DNA from: Mycobacterium spongiae
Lineage (GTDB): Bacteria > Actinomycetota > Actinomycetes > Mycobacteriales > Mycobacteriaceae
DNA length: 64,000 nucleotides
Assembly: GCF_018278905.1 (NCBI RefSeq)
Contig: NZ_CP046600.1
Span: 4,836,001 to 4,900,000 of the forward strand
Reading direction: 5' to 3'
A program made the position numbers and the translations under genes. Positions 30,401-41,909 of the stretch are shown here, piece after piece. How positions within the stretch are numbered: the first letter of the stretch is position 1; each line of letters begins with the position of its first letter. The notes beneath the pieces were generated by a model that did no database searches, was not told where the DNA came from, and saw only the letters and a list, made by a program, of their open reading frames with translations.

Positions 30401-31359
30401 GTGTCCGCCGGAAGCAGCAGGTTGTTGGTGTCGTTGCCGCCGTTACCGCCGTTGCCGCCATTGCCGACACCACCGAGGGCATCACCCCCGTCACCGCCAG
30501 GCTGGGCCGCCGACGTCTTCTGCCCGTTGTTGTATTGCGCGTCAGCCCCGTCAGCGCCGTCGCCGCCGTCGCCGTGGAGTCCACGGGCGTTGCCGCCATC
30601 ACCACCGGGTAGGCCGGCCACACCGCGCCCGCCATCACCGCCATCACCGACCAACCACCCGCCCTCACCACCACGACCACCGCCGAGGCCGCCACGGCCC
30701 CCGTTACCGAACAGGCCCGCATCACCACCGCCACCACCGACACGACCCATCCCGGTCGCGGCACTGATACCACCGGCCCCGCCGTTGCCGCCATTGCCGA
30801 ATAACCAGCCTCCCGCACCACCGCCACCACCGGCCGCGCCGGTCCCGCCGGCCCCGCCGTGGCCACCGGCGCCGATCAACCCCGCGGCCCCACCCGCGCC
30901 ACCGGCTTGACCCGCGACACCGTCGCCACCGTTGCCGCCGTTACCGATCAACCAGCCCCCCGCACCACCGGCCTGCCCCGGCCCGCCATGGGCGCCATCG
31001 GCGATCAACCCTCGCCCCGTGAGTGCCAGCGTGGGCGCGTTGACCGCCGCCAGCGCCGCCGCCACTAAGGGGGAGGCGTTGGCGGTCTCGGTCACCGAGT
31101 ACGCCCCGCTGGCCATGAGCAGGGTTTGCACAAACTCGCCGTAGGAGCCCGCGACCTGCACGCTGACGTCGTGATAGGCCCGCCCGTGGTGGGAGAACAG
31201 GGCCGCGATCGCTGTCGATACCTCGTCGCTGCCGGCGGCTAGCAAACCCGTGGTGTGCGTGGCGACGGCGGTGTTCGCTGCGCCGACGGCCGCGCCTACG
31301 CTCGCTAAATCGGTTGCGGCGGCTTCTATTATCCCCGGTCTTGTGATGACATACGACAT
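27439..31359 (-). CDS. PE_PGRS family protein D
   Basis: 1306 residues from the ATG at 31359. PE domain with [13 protein letters not shown]; then [20 protein letters not shown] as in E and C. The middle repeats resemble B ([17 protein letters not shown]), and the C-terminal ~330 residues match C. So D is a recombinant of C-like and B-like sequence. It ends NGQA then TAG at 27439. The promoter block is copy 4. Confidence 0.93.
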   Translation of the reverse strand: MSYVITRPGIIEAAATDLASVGAAVGAANTAVATHTTGLLAAGSDEVSTAIAALFSHHGRAYHDVSVQVAGSYGEFVQTLLMASGAYSVTETANASPLVAAALAAVNAPTLALTGRGLIADGAHGGPGQAGGAGGWLIGNGGNGGDGVAGQAGGAGGAAGLIGAGGHGGAGGTGAAGGGGGAGGWLFGNGGNGGAGGISAATGMGRVGGGGGDAGLFGNGGRGGLGGGRGGEGGWLVGDGGDGGRGVAGLPGGDGGNARGLHGDGGDGADGADAQYNNGQKTSAAQPGGDGGDALGGVGNGGNGGNGGNDTNNLLLPADTEAEGAKGGNGGHGGNVAGVGGAGGNGGQATSQFGNNPDVFDALGGDGGAGGAGVGGAGGAGGDGGSGHAPNGRAAGGNGGHGGSAAGLGGSTSDGGDGGNAGTGTGRLGAKGGRGGFGGNSAEAGNGGAGGSGGDAISSTGTGRGGFGGFGGSAKNGDGGAGGNGGTATGHHAFGGQGRPGGKSTVAGDGGAGGHGGAATASAGQAVGGVGGAGGDAVTGTGGAGGKGGVVDATGGNARGGKGADGGNSERGVGGAGGAGAQASGNGQLVKGGDGGKGGHGGIGNPDAPLVDGRGGAGGAGGEAFSTGNSKSVGGHGGRGGDGYVGGAGGDGGHVLNTHGGTVAAGWGGAGGAGALIGGDGGDGGGATASTNAGEAVGGWGGEGGDGVLFGGHGGDGGFAQANGNNNQAVGGPGGDGGGAAGEGGAGGDGGRADTSGVGGTTKGGEGGAGGRTAVDAGGKGGQGGNGGDAAGSKAVGGNGGKGADGGSTDQVGFDGGDGGDGGAASGDGALGGIGGAGGKGGSAGLGDGGKGGSGGHGGDAEGVDARGGQGGIGGGGGMSAGGAGGAGGAGGAGGDAVGTGSRGGVGGDGANGGRGGTAQLGGVGGQGGDGGDAKGFRPTGGAAGSGGKGGDGGAGGASSGAGGGGGVGGGGGQGGDAIGWYGEGGGGGAGGAGGSGGAGVGGGANGIDGGGGHGGDGGDAIAAGTPPAVPLEDGAVGGDGGLGGDSGNGVAGRGGDGGDAILGVGETHSAKGGAGGVGGQSLAGTAGDGGSGGDAQADVAQQVNGGAGGKGGDTGSGVAGRGGNGGYASLQGNSVNGSEVTSGNGGDGGGGGESGRGGHGGGGGWASFQGSAGQATVNSGNGGRGGDSGAGFDGGRGGDAQFANNWGSGPAAGGAGGVGGRGGAEGGNGGKGGNGGNATVGGSSGAAVGGAGGVGGVGGDNGGNGGNGGQGGNASGPVAVAGDGGAGGAAGQGGSAGAAGTNGQA
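27455..28430. repeat. Near-identical 3' segment of PE_PGRS D (partner of 23145-24130)
   Basis: Direct repeat of the 3' kilobase of gene C, about 4.3 kb apart. It could support deletion between C and D by homologous recombination. Confidence 0.8.
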
Positions 31360-31490
31360 AAGACGTCCCCTGTCGTTCGGTCCAGCGGTGCTGGTGTGGC
31401 AAATCACCCGAGCATCCACCGTAGGCACGTACACCCCACCACCGAGACGCGAAAAGCCTTCCCACAACAGGCGTGTCCCCAAGCACTGAG
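31360..31490 (-). promoter_or_regulatory. PE_PGRS promoter block (copy 4)
   Basis: Same block as 22381-22510 with very few differences. It drives gene D leftward. Confidence 0.6.
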
Positions 31491-31574
31491 TCCACCGTGT
31501 CTTAGAGGCCCGCTGGCCCTGGGTGGGGGCCAGTAACGACGATCAATCACCTAGCTGGCCGCACAAACCAACCC

Positions 31575-32430
31575 GCTTCGGACGCGGTGCCTAAGCTGCG
31601 CCGCCGACGAACTCGCCGCGGCGCAACACCAACAACGAGATCCACCGAGCGTGCCGCGTCCGCGGCGACGCCACACCACTGCGGCCGCGCCTATCGCGGC
31701 ACGGATGCGGACGCCGCCAAGGAGCCTCGGTAGCAGAATCCACGCATCAAACCGCTGCCGACCGAATCCGAGCCCCACAAGGACGCTGCGCGAGAGGTAA
31801 CGAAAGGAAATCTTCAGCCCGGCCACCAACCGACGCACCGTGAGCATGCTCACGGCGGTTCTGGGTATGCCCGCGCGGTTTGCGCGCACAGCCGTCGGGC
31901 TGGCTCGTTCGACCCACCCACTACCTCTGCGTGACCCAGGCTCCGGCTGACCGTGACGCGGGGCCACGCGGCAGGCTGCGCGACTACTCCACCGACCACC
32001 CCCACCACAGGTTTCGCCGTGCGTAGACCTCCCTGCGCCACGACTAGGGCAGGAAAGCCGCCGATACGCCAAACATCCTGTGGGCGAATGATTTCCAGTT
32101 CAACTCCACTATCGCTGGCAACGCCGGCAAGACTACCTCGATCCTCGATAAGCACACCCGCGAATCGTTACCGCATATCGTGGAGCGCTCGATCCCCGCC
32201 GAGCGGCTGATCGAGGACTTGGAGAGTGTTTCGCCCCGGCCGGTGGCCCGCCGATGGTGCTGCGCATGGACACGATCGGGACCTCATTTCTCAGGCTCTG
32301 CAATCGTTTTGCGCCGGGAAGGTAGGGATGACTTACATCCCGCCCGCGGCGCCGCGGGCCACATCGAATCGTTCAACAACCGCCTACGAACGCAGTGCCT
32401 CAACGGCAACCATCGGACCAACAACTGAAA
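31575..32430 (+). pseudogene. IS3-family transposase relic (OrfA-OrfB)
   Basis: The longest IS relic of the array. OrfA HTH traces at 31588-31720 are followed by a leucine-zipper-like trace (AAREVTKGNLQPG). OrfB follows in pieces: LRDYSTDHPHHRFRR near 31976, WANDFQFNSTIAGNAGKTTS near 32080, [20 protein letters not shown] near 32160, [20 protein letters not shown] near 32280, and [19 protein letters not shown] near 32355. These correspond to the DDE catalytic domain of IS3-type transposases, with frameshifts and stops, so the gene is dead. It sits between the divergent PE_PGRS genes D and E. Confidence 0.8.
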
Positions 32431-32489
32431 TCGGCATCAATCACAGCCTGGCTCCAAAACCAGGTGGACCGATTATCGGGGGCCTGCCA

Positions 32490-32606
32490 GTTGCGGCGAG
32501 GGTTTATGGCGATTCGCCTCCCGGTGGCCGTGTGTACGTGCATACGGTGAGTCCTCGGGTGATTTGCCACACCAGCACTGCTGGGCCGAACGACAGGGGA
32601 CGTCTT
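32490..32606 (+). promoter_or_regulatory. PE_PGRS promoter block (copy 5, divergent)
   Basis: Carries GTGATTTGCCACACCAGCAC and AGGGGACGTCTT before the ATG at 32607, as in the four minus-strand copies. The homology ends about 115 bp upstream, where the IS3 relic begins. Confidence 0.65.
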
Positions 32607-35600
32607 ATGTCGTATGTCATCACAACACCGGCGATAATAGAAGCCGCCGCAACCGATTTAGCGAGCGTAGGCGCGGCCGTCAGCGCAGCGAACACCGCCG
32701 TCGCCACGCACACCACGGGTTTGCTAGCCGCCGGCAGCGACGAGGTATCGACAGCGATCGCGGCACTGTTCTCCCAACACGGGCGGGCCTACCACGACGT
32801 CAGCGTGCAGGTCGCGGGCTCCTACGGCGAGTTTGTGCAAACCCTGCTCATGGCCAGCGGCGCGTACTCGGTGACCGAGACCGCCAACGCCTCCCCCTTG
32901 GTCGCAGCCGCGCTGGAAGCGGTCAACGCGCCCACGCTGGCACTCACGGGGCGAGGGTTGATCGCCGATGGCGCCCATGGCGGGCCGGGGCAGGCCGGTG
33001 GTGCGGGGGGCTGGTTGATCGGTAACGGCGGCAACGGTGGCGACGGTGTCGCGGGTCAAGCCGGTGGCGCGGGTGGGGCCGCGGGGTTGATCGGCGCCGG
33101 TGGCCACGGCGGGGCCGGCGGGACCGGCGCGGCCGGTGGTGGCGGTGGTGCGGGAGGCTGGTTATTCGGCAATGGCGGCAACGGCGGGGCCGGTGGTATC
33201 AGTGCCGCGACCGGGATGGGTCGTGTCGGTGGTGGCGGTGGTGATGCGGGCCTGTTCGGTAACGGGGGCCGTGGCGGCCTCGGCGGTGGTCGTGGTGGTG
33301 AGGGCGGGTGGTTGGTCGGTGATGGCGGTGATGGCGGGCGCGGTGTGGCCGGCCTACCCGGTGGTGATGGCGGCAACGCCCGTGGGGTTGCCGGTGATGG
33401 TGGTAATGGTGCTGATGGTGCTAATGCGGTGTATGCCAACGGGGAGCAGGTGTCTGCGGCCACTGCTGGGGGTGATGGGGGTGATGCCGTGGGCGCTGTC
33501 GGCGACGGCGGCAATGGCGGTGATGGGGGTAGCGACACCAACAGCCTGGCGTCTGAGGGTGATGGCAGCAACGCCGACTCTGTAGGGGGTGCTGGGGGTA
33601 GTGGCGGGGCTGGTGGGTCCCAGGGTGGTGATGGGGGTCATGGGGGTTCCGGTGGTGCCGCTAGCTCGACCAATGGCGCCGCGACCGGTGGTTCGGGTGG
33701 TGGCGGTGGTGATGCGGTCAGTGGCGATGGTGGTGATGGCGGTGCTGGTGGCGAAGGGTTCTCGAGGGGCTGGTTGCAGGACGCGAGCGGTGGGGATGGT
33801 GGCGTGGGTGGTTCTTCTGGGGGGGTTGGTGATGGTGGTTTTGGTGGGGATGGAGGTTCTGCCCGGTCAGACGCGGGGACAGCGCATGGTGGTAGCGGCG
33901 GTGACGGGGGGAAAGCGAACGGGATTGTTGTTGGTGGTAGTGGTGGTGATGGTGGTAGTGGTGGCCAGGCGCTTGGGCGGCAAAGGGCAACCGGGGGAGA
34001 TGGTGGTGCGGGTGGCTACTCCTTGGTCGGTGGTGATGGTGGGGATGGTGGGGATGGTGGTGGGGCCACGTCAATAGAAGGTGTGGCTGCTGGTGGGCGG
34101 GGCGGGCACGGGGGTGACACGGGTGCATGGGGTGATGGCGCTCTGGATGGTGGTGCTGGTGGGCATGGTGGTGATGCGGACGGGTGGTCGGGGGCATCCG
34201 CTGGAGCCGGTGGTCGCGGCGGGTACGCGTTGAGTGGTGATGGTGATGGTGGTCGTGGTGGGGATAGTGGTGAGGCGAACGCATTCCATCGCGGGGATGC
34301 TTTCGGTGCTGATGCTGGTGACGGTGGTGGAACGTCCAAGGGTGCCGGTGGTGCTGGTGGGAATGCTGGTGCGGTGACAGCGCACGATGGGGCCGCGTGG
34401 GGGGGTGCTGGTGGTGACGGCGGCGACGCAGCGAGTGGTGTGGGTGGTGATGGTGGTGCTGGGTCTACGGCTACGGGTACTGGCTCGGTGTTCGCCGGTC
34501 ACGGCGGTGACGGCGGCAGCAGTCGCAGCGAAGATGGTCCTGGTGCCGGTGGTGATGGTGGTGAGGCGATCGCGTTGGGTGGAAATGGTTTCGGTCGTGG
34601 TGGTGATGGTGGTGATGGTGGTGAAGGTTTTGGTGGTGTTGGTGGTGCCGGTGGTGATGGTGGTCACGCCACTAGCCCGGATGGGGGTTCGGGGAGTGGG
34701 GGCGATGGTGGGGATGGTGGGAAGGGTGGTTTTGGCGGCGATGGTGGGACCGGTGGGGCGGGTGGTCGCGGGGGGGACGCGTCTGTGAGTGGTGATAACG
34801 GGTTTGCTCAGGGGGGTGCTGGTGGTGATGGGGGGGTCGCTCGTACGCAGGGTGGTCTTGGTGGTGATGGGGGTTCCGCGCAGGTGAGCGGTGCGCGTAG
34901 TCATGCCATTGGCGGTGGTGGTGGTGATGGTGGTGAAGCGACTAGCCCGGATGGTGGTTCGGGGGGTGCGGGGGGTGAGGGTGGTTCGGCGACGAATTCC
35001 GGGACGGGGGGCTCGACAACCGGTGGTGCTGGGGGTGAGGGCGGCTCGGCCCGGAACTGGCGCGGTTTCGGTGGTGATGGTGGTGCGGGTGGTGCTGGTG
35101 GTGGGGCGAGCGGTCACAATGCCACGGGCGGGGCCGGTGGTGATGGTGGGGATGGGGGTGAAAGCACTAGTCCTGGTGATGGTGGTGCGGGTGGGGATGG
35201 TGGTGCGGGTGGTAAGGCTTTCGGTAGCGAGGACTCCAGCTGGGTTAGAGGTGGCGCGGGTGGGGACGGTGGTGATGGTGGTGCGGCTTCGCCTCAGGTC
35301 GGTCGTAGTGGTGATGGTGGTGGCGGTGGTGCTGGTGGTAGTGCCGAGGGTCACAATCCGACCGGCGGGGCTGGTGGTGAGGGTGGGGCTGGTGGAGGCG
35401 GCAGATTTGTGGGTGATGGCGGTGCCGGTGGTGCTGGTGGTTCGGGAGGTAAGGCTGTGGGTGTTGGTCCTACCGGTGGTGATGGTGGTGACGGCGGGGT
35501 TGGCGGGCAGGGCGGCATCATCGGCGCCGACTCCAGCGACAACAATGGTGGTGTAGGTGGTGCGGGTGGTGTGGGTGGTCATGCGATCGGCACCGCTGCC

Positions 35601-38342
35601 ACCGGTGGTGCTGGTGGTCGTGGTGGTGACGGTGGCACCGGAGGTGCGGCGACCTCTCCTGGTGGTGGTCGTGGTGGTGACGCCGGTGTGGGTGGGCATG
35701 GTGGTGGCGCGACTGGTTCTGATCCGACTGGTGGTGATGGTGGGGATGGGGGTGTTGGTGGTTCCGGTCGTTTTGGCACTGTCGCTAATGGTCATGGTGG
35801 TGATGGTGGCCATGGAGGGGACGCGAAAACGTTGTTGTCGGGAGGTGAGGGCACCGCCCTTGGTGGCGATGGGGGTGATGGGGGCGTCGCGAATGGCGGT
35901 GATAGTGGCCGTGGTGGTGATGGTGGGAATGCGACTTTGGCTGTGGGCGATAACGGTGTTGCGCTCGGCGGCGACGGTGGGGCTGGTGGGGCGTCATCAG
36001 CACGTATCGGTGGTGCCGGTGACGGTGGTAACGGTGGGCACGCCCGGACCAGTTCTGGGCTCGCTGTAGGGGGTGATGGTGGTGTTGGTGGTGACACGGT
36101 GCACCAGTTCGGCGGTGCGGGTGGTGCCGGTGGGGATGCGACGGTTTTCCCCGGCGGTGACGCTGCCACGTTCGGTGGTGATGGTGGTGAGGGTGGCCAG
36201 GCCACCGGTCATGGCACCGGTGGTGTCGGTGGTGTTGGTGGGCAGGCGTCGGCGCATTCTGGGAACGCGCGTGGTGGTGCTGGTGGTGATGGTGGGCAGG
36301 GTGCCGTGGCTGGTGGTGACGGTGGTGAGGGTGGAGATGCCGGCGCGGCCTCCGGTGGCGCTACCGGTGGCGATGGTGGTGTGGGGGGTGATGCTCCTGA
36401 CACTGCTGGCGATGGTGGTCATGGGGGTGAGGCATTGTCGAATAGTGGGGTAGCGCGTGGTGGTGATGGTGGTATGGGGGGTGATGCTCATGTCTTCGAT
36501 GGTGATCCCGATGATGGTGAGGGTGGTTTCGGTGGTAACGGTGGGATGGCCATTTCCGACCTGTCGGTGGCGTGGGGTGGTGATGGTGGTGCCGGTGGGC
36601 AGGGCTCCATTAGTGGTGGGGGTGGTCATGGTGGGGCGGCGTTGACCGATTCTGGTCAGGCCCTGGGGGGTGATGGTGGCGTGGGTGGCGACACCGCGGG
36701 CAAGGCCCTGGATGGTGGTTTTGGTGGTGATGGTGGCGACGCTGATGCCGACAGTGGCATCGCTGTGGGTGGGCAGGGTGGTGATGGTGCCAGCGCCACC
36801 GATGTCGGTGGTAGGGGTGGTGATGGTGGGTCTGCCGTCGCGGATTCCGGTGACGCGACCGGGGGTGATGGTGGTGTGGGCGCTGGCGGCGGGACTCTCG
36901 CTGGTGACGGGGGTGATGGGGGGGCTGCTGGCGCTCGTGGTGGGGTTGCGTTGGGTGGTGATGGTGGTGCCGGTGGTGATGGTGGTGAGGCGAGCAGTGC
37001 GGGCACCGGCGGTGCCGGGGGTGCTGGTGGGGCGGCTTCGTCGGACTCTGCTGACGCTTATGGGGGTGATGGTGGTGTCGGTGGTAGCGCTTATGGGGCG
37101 GCGGGTGCCGGTGGTGCTGGGGGTAGCGCGCAGTCCAGTGATGGGGCGGCCCTAGGGGGTCAGGGCGCTGATGGGGGGGCGGCCACGGCTAACACTGTTG
37201 TGGATAAGGCTCGTGGTGGTGACGCTGGCGCCGGTGGGGACGCTTCTTCAGGCTCTGGTAACGCTGCGGGCGGTGATGGTGGCGCAGGGGGCTTGGCCAC
37301 GAGCACCGATAGCGACACTCAGGTCACCGGTGGCCACGGCGGTGGCGGTGGGAATGCTTCGTCGGATTCTGGCGAGATTGTTGGTGGTGACGGTGGTGCT
37401 GGAGGTGCGGCTACGGGTGCCGGTGACGGCGCCGCCGGTGGTGCCGGTGGTGCCGGTGGTGCCGCTCATACCGATCAGAATGCTGTCTCGGCCACGGGTG
37501 GTCACGGTGGTGCGGGTGGCGACGCGGATTCAGCGGCGGGCAAAGCGACCGGTGGTGCTGGCGGGCACGGCGGCGCTACCTCTGGTGCCGCCGGCACCGC
37601 TGCGGCCGGCACCGGTGGTGACGGTGGGCAGGGGGTCCTAGACACCGATCCCACCGCTGGCGAGGCCTATGGGGGTGCGGGTGGTGACGGGGGCGCCTCA
37701 GAATCCGGGATTGGTGGTGACGGCGGTGACGGCGGCTACGCGACAGCACAGACAGCGCAATTCGTGAGCAGTGGTGACGGCGGTGACGGCGGTAACGGCG
37801 CCACCGCGGCAGGGGCAGGCGGAGCCGGCGGTTTCGCGGAGGCCAATAGTACTCCTTACGCCGAAGGCGGTGACGGAGGTGCCGGCGGTGCCAGCACTGG
37901 CGGTGACGGCGGAAACGGCGGAAACGGCGGAGGCATTTTTGCCAATGGGGCGGTGCCGGTTTCCCTTTTCGCGGGTAACGGTGGTGCCGGTGGTGACGGC
38001 GCCACTGGCGTTGATGGTGGACGCGGCGGAGCTGGTGGACTCGGTGGGCCTGCGAACACCCCGGGGATTGGCATCGCAACTGCTGGTGCCGGAGGTCGGG
38101 GCGGCCTCGGCGGCAACGGCGGCGATGGCGGCACCGGCGGGCAGGGGTGGTCTACGGCCGGCGGTGGCAACGGTGGTGCAGGGGGATTCGGAGGCAACGC
38201 CGTCGGCGGCGTCGGCGGCAACGGCGGCAACGGCGGCGCCGGTGTCGGTGGTATCGAAGGTCTCGGTGGAGCCAAAGGGCTCGGTGGCCAACCTGGCGGC
38301 ATCGACGGCCAGCCGGGGGAGTCGGTCACTCTGGCCCCCTAG
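32607..38342 (+). CDS. PE_PGRS family protein E (very long, Asp-rich)
   Basis: 1911 residues from the ATG at 32607, the largest of the five. PE domain with YSVTE, then GRGLIADG and the [14 protein letters not shown] block shared with D. Beyond ~residue 270 the repeats become strongly Asp-rich ([16 protein letters not shown]) and are written mostly with GGT and GAT codons, unlike the GGC-rich N-terminal part and the other genes. The last ~130 residues return to GGC-rich repeats and end in [15 protein letters not shown], slightly less repetitive. The Asp content suggests calcium binding of the GGxGxDxxx type, which is inference. The start upstream at 32226 runs through the IS relic and is rejected. 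Confidence 0.93.
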   Translation: MSYVITTPAIIEAAATDLASVGAAVSAANTAVATHTTGLLAAGSDEVSTAIAALFSQHGRAYHDVSVQVAGSYGEFVQTLLMASGAYSVTETANASPLVAAALEAVNAPTLALTGRGLIADGAHGGPGQAGGAGGWLIGNGGNGGDGVAGQAGGAGGAAGLIGAGGHGGAGGTGAAGGGGGAGGWLFGNGGNGGAGGISAATGMGRVGGGGGDAGLFGNGGRGGLGGGRGGEGGWLVGDGGDGGRGVAGLPGGDGGNARGVAGDGGNGADGANAVYANGEQVSAATAGGDGGDAVGAVGDGGNGGDGGSDTNSLASEGDGSNADSVGGAGGSGGAGGSQGGDGGHGGSGGAASSTNGAATGGSGGGGGDAVSGDGGDGGAGGEGFSRGWLQDASGGDGGVGGSSGGVGDGGFGGDGGSARSDAGTAHGGSGGDGGKANGIVVGGSGGDGGSGGQALGRQRATGGDGGAGGYSLVGGDGGDGGDGGGATSIEGVAAGGRGGHGGDTGAWGDGALDGGAGGHGGDADGWSGASAGAGGRGGYALSGDGDGGRGGDSGEANAFHRGDAFGADAGDGGGTSKGAGGAGGNAGAVTAHDGAAWGGAGGDGGDAASGVGGDGGAGSTATGTGSVFAGHGGDGGSSRSEDGPGAGGDGGEAIALGGNGFGRGGDGGDGGEGFGGVGGAGGDGGHATSPDGGSGSGGDGGDGGKGGFGGDGGTGGAGGRGGDASVSGDNGFAQGGAGGDGGVARTQGGLGGDGGSAQVSGARSHAIGGGGGDGGEATSPDGGSGGAGGEGGSATNSGTGGSTTGGAGGEGGSARNWRGFGGDGGAGGAGGGASGHNATGGAGGDGGDGGESTSPGDGGAGGDGGAGGKAFGSEDSSWVRGGAGGDGGDGGAASPQVGRSGDGGGGGAGGSAEGHNPTGGAGGEGGAGGGGRFVGDGGAGGAGGSGGKAVGVGPTGGDGGDGGVGGQGGIIGADSSDNNGGVGGAGGVGGHAIGTAATGGAGGRGGDGGTGGAATSPGGGRGGDAGVGGHGGGATGSDPTGGDGGDGGVGGSGRFGTVANGHGGDGGHGGDAKTLLSGGEGTALGGDGGDGGVANGGDSGRGGDGGNATLAVGDNGVALGGDGGAGGASSARIGGAGDGGNGGHARTSSGLAVGGDGGVGGDTVHQFGGAGGAGGDATVFPGGDAATFGGDGGEGGQATGHGTGGVGGVGGQASAHSGNARGGAGGDGGQGAVAGGDGGEGGDAGAASGGATGGDGGVGGDAPDTAGDGGHGGEALSNSGVARGGDGGMGGDAHVFDGDPDDGEGGFGGNGGMAISDLSVAWGGDGGAGGQGSISGGGGHGGAALTDSGQALGGDGGVGGDTAGKALDGGFGGDGGDADADSGIAVGGQGGDGASATDVGGRGGDGGSAVADSGDATGGDGGVGAGGGTLAGDGGDGGAAGARGGVALGGDGGAGGDGGEASSAGTGGAGGAGGAASSDSADAYGGDGGVGGSAYGAAGAGGAGGSAQSSDGAALGGQGADGGAATANTVVDKARGGDAGAGGDASSGSGNAAGGDGGAGGLATSTDSDTQVTGGHGGGGGNASSDSGEIVGGDGGAGGAATGAGDGAAGGAGGAGGAAHTDQNAVSATGGHGGAGGDADSAAGKATGGAGGHGGATSGAAGTAAAGTGGDGGQGVLDTDPTAGEAYGGAGGDGGASESGIGGDGGDGGYATAQTAQFVSSGDGGDGGNGATAAGAGGAGGFAEANSTPYAEGGDGGAGGASTGGDGGNGGNGGGIFANGAVPVSLFAGNGGAGGDGATGVDGGRGGAGGLGGPANTPGIGIATAGAGGRGGLGGNGGDGGTGGQGWSTAGGGNGGAGGFGGNAVGGVGGNGGNGGAGVGGIEGLGGAKGLGGQPGGIDGQPGESVTLAP

Positions 38343-38955
38343 CGTTGACCATCCTGGACCGAGGCCGGCTGTGGGCGTCGGTTGGAGTGGCTCTCTGCGT
38401 TCGACGTCGAGTGTCCGGTTGGTCACCTCCTTCAACCGGGCGTTGTCTTGTCTCGAGTTCTTGAGCTATCCCGTTGGCCCTCATCCGGGTCGATGGTGGG
38501 CGCCGCGAAGTGATTCGGGTTCACGGCGTTGAGTTTTCGAGGACTTGGCGACCGATGGTGGTGATTCTGGGTGATCGGGTGATTGTAAGAGCCGGAATTG
38601 CTGGGCTGGGTGCCGAGACATCCGAGGGTGGGTGGCTGCCGTTGGTGAGTGCGGTGTCGGCGGTGCTGGATTCTGCGGCAACTGATTTGTTTGGCTTTGT
38701 TTGGCTTTGTTTGGCCTGGGTGCGGCGAATGCGGCCCTATCTGCGCCAACGACCGGCCTGTTATGGGGGCGTATCAGGATGTGAGTGCGCTGTTGGCGGG
38801 GCTCAGCGAGTCTGTGCGGGCGTTGATCTGGCCGTGAGAGTCTGAATCGGCCCGGGGGGATGCCCTGAGGTGGCCCGCTGGTGAGGCGCAGGTGCGTCGG
38901 TGTGACAGTGTGATTTCGCTCCACCTTTGCGATACGCCGCGGCGGCTATACCGGC
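38343..38955. other. Gene-poor stretch after PE_PGRS E
   Basis: No convincing gene. An open frame at 38474-38845 lacks a ribosome-binding site or recognisable domain. The 10-base unit TTTGTTTGGC is repeated three times in tandem at 38686-38715. Confidence 0.5.
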
Positions 38956-39471
38956 TTGATTTCGCCCCACCTCAGCGTGGTCGTTATCCGGACAGCCCGG
39001 ATCGCTGATCACGACAGGTGGGGCGAGATAGTACGCACGCGGGTGGAGCAGTTCGCGGCTATTCGCCGTGATCATCGAGTGGACGGGATGTCGATTCGGG
39101 CGCTGGCCGATAAGCATCACGTGCACCGGCGCACGGTGCGCCAGGCGCTGGAGTCGGCGATCCCGCCGGAGCGAGGTGCCCGAGCGGATGCGCCGCGGCT
39201 GGAGGCGCTCAAGTGTGCGATCGACGAGATGCTGCGTAGTGATCTAGATGCGCCCAAAAAGCAACGCCACACTACCCCGCGCATCTTGGACCGGCTGGTC
39301 GATCAGCATGGCGCGGTGGACGTGTCGTCCTCGACGGTGCGTAACTACGTCGGTAAGCGCCGACCGAGGCAGTTGTGTCGTCATCCTCGCCGAGCACCGC
39401 TCAGCTGCCGTGCCCAGTCGGCACCCGGCCGCTGCCCAGGGTGGAGCATGCTGGGACGAGAAACTTCATGA
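38956..39471 (+). pseudogene. IS21-family IstA relic (N-terminal part)
   Basis: The frame reads RWGEIVRTRVEQFAAIRRDH and MSIRALADKHHVHRRTVRQA, the HTH that opens IstA transposases, then RILDRLVDQHGAVDVSSSTV and RNYVGKRRP. About 135 residues are recognisable; then the frame degenerates and the catalytic core (~300 residues) is missing. It is followed at once by an IstB relic, so an internal deletion joined the two genes. In M. tuberculosis this locus also holds a transposase fragment (Rv0829, recalled). Confidence 0.75.
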
Positions 39472-39846
39472 CCCGTCCGCATTACGTGACCGCGTAGCCG
39501 GCCACCGCGGCGATCGAGCAAGGCCGTCACACGCTGCGGCTGCCGACGATTCGCGACCGGTTCGCCGAAATCGCCGCCGCTGCTCAGCGTGAGAAGCTGT
39601 CCTAACGCGGGTTTCTCCCTGAGGTCGTCATCGCCGAAGGCGACGACGCACCCACCGCCGCGCCTAACGCCGGGTCGGCGACGCGAGTTTCCCGCGCCCA
39701 AAACAGTTGGACGAGTTCTCCTTTAACGCCAAACCGGCGATCAACCCGGCCATCATCAGACTGCTGGCCACCTGCACGTGGATCAAGGCAGGGCACCCGT
39801 TGCGTTTGATCCGCGACTCGGGAACCGGTAGTGACCTGGGGCGATG
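39468..39846 (+). pseudogene. IS21-family IstB relic
   Basis: Traces of IstB appear in broken frames: AIEQGRHTLRLPTIRDRFAE, IAAAAQREKLS, RGFLPEVVIAEGDD, then NPAIIRLLATCTWIKAGHPL and LIRDSGTGS, where the Walker A should read GDSGTGKS. Stops interrupt it, and it breaks off at the ATP-binding loop just before the next gene. Confidence 0.75.
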
Positions 39847-39923
39847 GGTGACGTGTTCGGCATCGGATACCCAAGGCGCGGGCCGCGGTGAGGCGCACAG
39901 ACGACGTAGCTATGCTGCAGAGC

Positions 39924-40739
39924 ATGCTTCCCGAGACGAGCCAGGACGAGGCCCAGCCCAACGCACCCGTAGCCCTTGTGACGATGGAAATTCGCCACCC
40001 TACAACTGATGCGCTCACGGAAGCGGCGAGCCGGGAAATCAAACATCTGCTGATCGATCAATTGCCCATCGAGCGCCAGGCCCAAGACGTGCAATGGGGC
40101 GTGACAGCCCCCGGCCAGCCCCCGCAGCCAGTCGCGGATCGCTTCGTTCGTTACGGCAACCGCGACAACACACTGTCCGCCTCGCTGAAGAATCAGGCCA
40201 TTGTCATCGAGACCAGTGCTTACACGAGTTTCGAGGCTTTCTGCGAAATCGCGATGCAGGTCGTGGACGCCCGCTCACAGGTCTCATCGATCGTCGGGCT
40301 GGAGCGCATCGGTCTGCGCTTCGTCCTGGAGATCCGCGTCCCGGCCGGTGTCGATGGCCGCATCACATGGAGCAACTGGATCGACGAGCAGCTGCTCGGC
40401 CCGCAGCGGATTGCCCCCGGCGGCCTGTTCCTCACCGAGTGGCAGGGGGCCGCGGTCTACCGCGAGGCGGAGCCGGGCAAATCGCTGATCGTGCGCTACG
40501 GCCCAGGTGTCGGCCAGGCGCTGGACCAGAATTACCACCTGCGTCGCATCACCCCGCCCCAAACCGGGCCGTTCTTCCTGATGGACATCGACAGCTTTTG
40601 GACGCCCAGCGGCGGCTCTATTCCCGAGTACAACCGCGACGCCCTGGTCTCGACATTCCAGGATCTCTACGGTCCGGCTCAGGTGATATTCCAGGAGATG
40701 ATCACCGGCCGTCTCAAAGAGGAGCTCATGCGCCAGTAG
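39924..40739 (+). CDS. Conserved hypothetical protein (Rv0831c-like)
   Basis: 271 residues from the ATG at 39924 (MLPETSQDEAQPNAPVALVT). No signal peptide or membrane segment. The sequence resembles the TIGR04255-type family: an early MEIRHPTTDAL strand, a central LKNQAIVIETSAYTSFEAF, then IVGLERIGLRFVLEIRVP, and DIDSFWTP near the end. The function of this family is unknown. It is convergent with the methyltransferase at 40792-41694, as Rv0831c is with Rv0830 in M. tuberculosis (recalled). Confidence 0.8.
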   Translation: MLPETSQDEAQPNAPVALVTMEIRHPTTDALTEAASREIKHLLIDQLPIERQAQDVQWGVTAPGQPPQPVADRFVRYGNRDNTLSASLKNQAIVIETSAYTSFEAFCEIAMQVVDARSQVSSIVGLERIGLRFVLEIRVPAGVDGRITWSNWIDEQLLGPQRIAPGGLFLTEWQGAAVYREAEPGKSLIVRYGPGVGQALDQNYHLRRITPPQTGPFFLMDIDSFWTPSGGSIPEYNRDALVSTFQDLYGPAQVIFQEMITGRLKEELMRQ

Positions 40740-40791
40740 GGCGCGACCGCGCCGCCACAGGCGGCCCGATATTTCAGTTCAATGATTGCGC

Positions 40792-41694
40792 TTAACGCTG
40801 CAGCACTGCGCTGCAATAGGTGACGTCGGAGAACGCGGCGGCAAGTTCGTCGTCGGGATAGACCAAGCCGTTGGCCTCGTACAGCTCGTCGGTCCGGTGC
40901 GACGAGGTCTGCCAGCCATTGCGGGTCAGGTGGTCGAGGATGTGCCCGCGTTGGCCGTGGTAGACGAGATTGTCTAAGTCCATGTCCAATCCGAGCTCAC
41001 TCATCTTGCCTTGGTGGTTGCGCCACCGCTCATCGCTGAAGATCGCCGTGTCGGGTACGTATTCGAAGGCCAACCGACTGCCGGGGGCACTCAACGCGGT
41101 GATGTTGTCGAAGAGCGCGTCTTGGGCGGCGTCGGGCAGGTAGACCAGCAACCCTTCGGCACTCCATGCGGTCGGCGCGTTCGGGTCGAACCCCGCTGTC
41201 TGCAGCGCAGCGGCCCAGTCGTCACGCAGGTCGACCGCTACAGTGCGCCGCTCGGCGGTCGGCTCAGCACCGAGATCACGCAGGGTCGAGGTCTTGAATT
41301 CGATCACCTCCGGCATGTCCACTTCGTAGATGACGGTGCCGGCCGGCCATGCGAGTCGGTAGGCGCGCGCATCCAGGCCCGCCGCCAAGATGACCGCCTG
41401 GCCAATGCCGCCGCGCGTCGCGTCCAGGAAGAATTGGTCGTAGAACCTGGTGCGGCAGGCCATCCCCTGGGCCATTCGCAGCGGACTGAACTCTGAGTCC
41501 GGGTCGAAGGTGATCTGCCCGTCGACGAGGCGGGTGTAGACGTCCATACCGACGGCACGCACCAGCGGCGCCGCAAACGGGTCGTCGATCAGCGAGAATT
41601 CCGGGTCGGCGGCCAGCGCACGCTGGGCGGCGACCATGGTCGCCGTCGCCCCGACACTCGTCGCAAGATCCCAATGATCACGGTCGGTGCGCAC
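40792..41694 (-). CDS. SAM-dependent methyltransferase, TIGR00027/PPM family (Rv0830-like)
   Basis: 300 residues. It opens [20 protein letters not shown], the typical start of mycobacterial TIGR00027 methyltransferases. Motif I is [14 protein letters not shown], then [14 protein letters not shown] (acidic residue contacting SAM), AVDLRDDW, and AEGLLVYLP. The family is related to leucine carboxyl methyltransferases; the substrate in mycobacteria is not established. Its upstream region contains GTAGATAGT (41736-41744), like a half of the palindrome over the kmtR start. Confidence 0.88.
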   Translation of the reverse strand: MRTDRDHWDLATSVGATATMVAAQRALAADPEFSLIDDPFAAPLVRAVGMDVYTRLVDGQITFDPDSEFSPLRMAQGMACRTRFYDQFFLDATRGGIGQAVILAAGLDARAYRLAWPAGTVIYEVDMPEVIEFKTSTLRDLGAEPTAERRTVAVDLRDDWAAALQTAGFDPNAPTAWSAEGLLVYLPDAAQDALFDNITALSAPGSRLAFEYVPDTAIFSDERWRNHQGKMSELGLDMDLDNLVYHGQRGHILDHLTRNGWQTSSHRTDELYEANGLVYPDDELAAAFSDVTYCSAVLQR

Positions 41695-41881
41695 GATACT
41701 GCTCCTTCATTCAGGAAACCGCTTCAGCCACAAATGTAGATAGTCTTACTAATATACTAGCCGCCGCTCTCAGCGCCATACCGAACTCCCCCACTACCCT
41801 CCGATTCACGGTTGCCGACAGCATTCGCCCCCGCCGGCGGGCCTGAGCAGGCAATCTTGACAGCCTGTTATCCACGTGCTC

Positions 41882-41909
41882 TATTATCTACGTATGAATG
41901 CAGATAGTA
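41882..41909. promoter_or_regulatory. Imperfect palindrome over the kmtR start, putative KmtR operator
   Basis: TATTATCTAC (41882-41891) and GCAGATAGTA (41900-41909) match as an inverted repeat in 8 of 10 positions with an 8-base spacer that contains the ATG. KmtR is known to repress its own gene in M. tuberculosis. Confidence 0.55.

Noticed and set aside
32226..32606. N-terminal extension of PE_PGRS E
   Set aside because: It translates the IS3 OrfB relic and the promoter block; the PE domain starts at 32607 in all copies.
14024..38342. CRISPR-like reading of the regularly repeated PGRS DNA
   Set aside because: The repeats are triplet-phased coding repeats without constant direct repeats and unique spacers, and no cas genes are present.
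38474..38845. 123-residue frame after PE_PGRS E
   Set aside because: No ribosome-binding site or domain, and it crosses the TTTGTTTGGC tandem repeat; not enough to call a gene.
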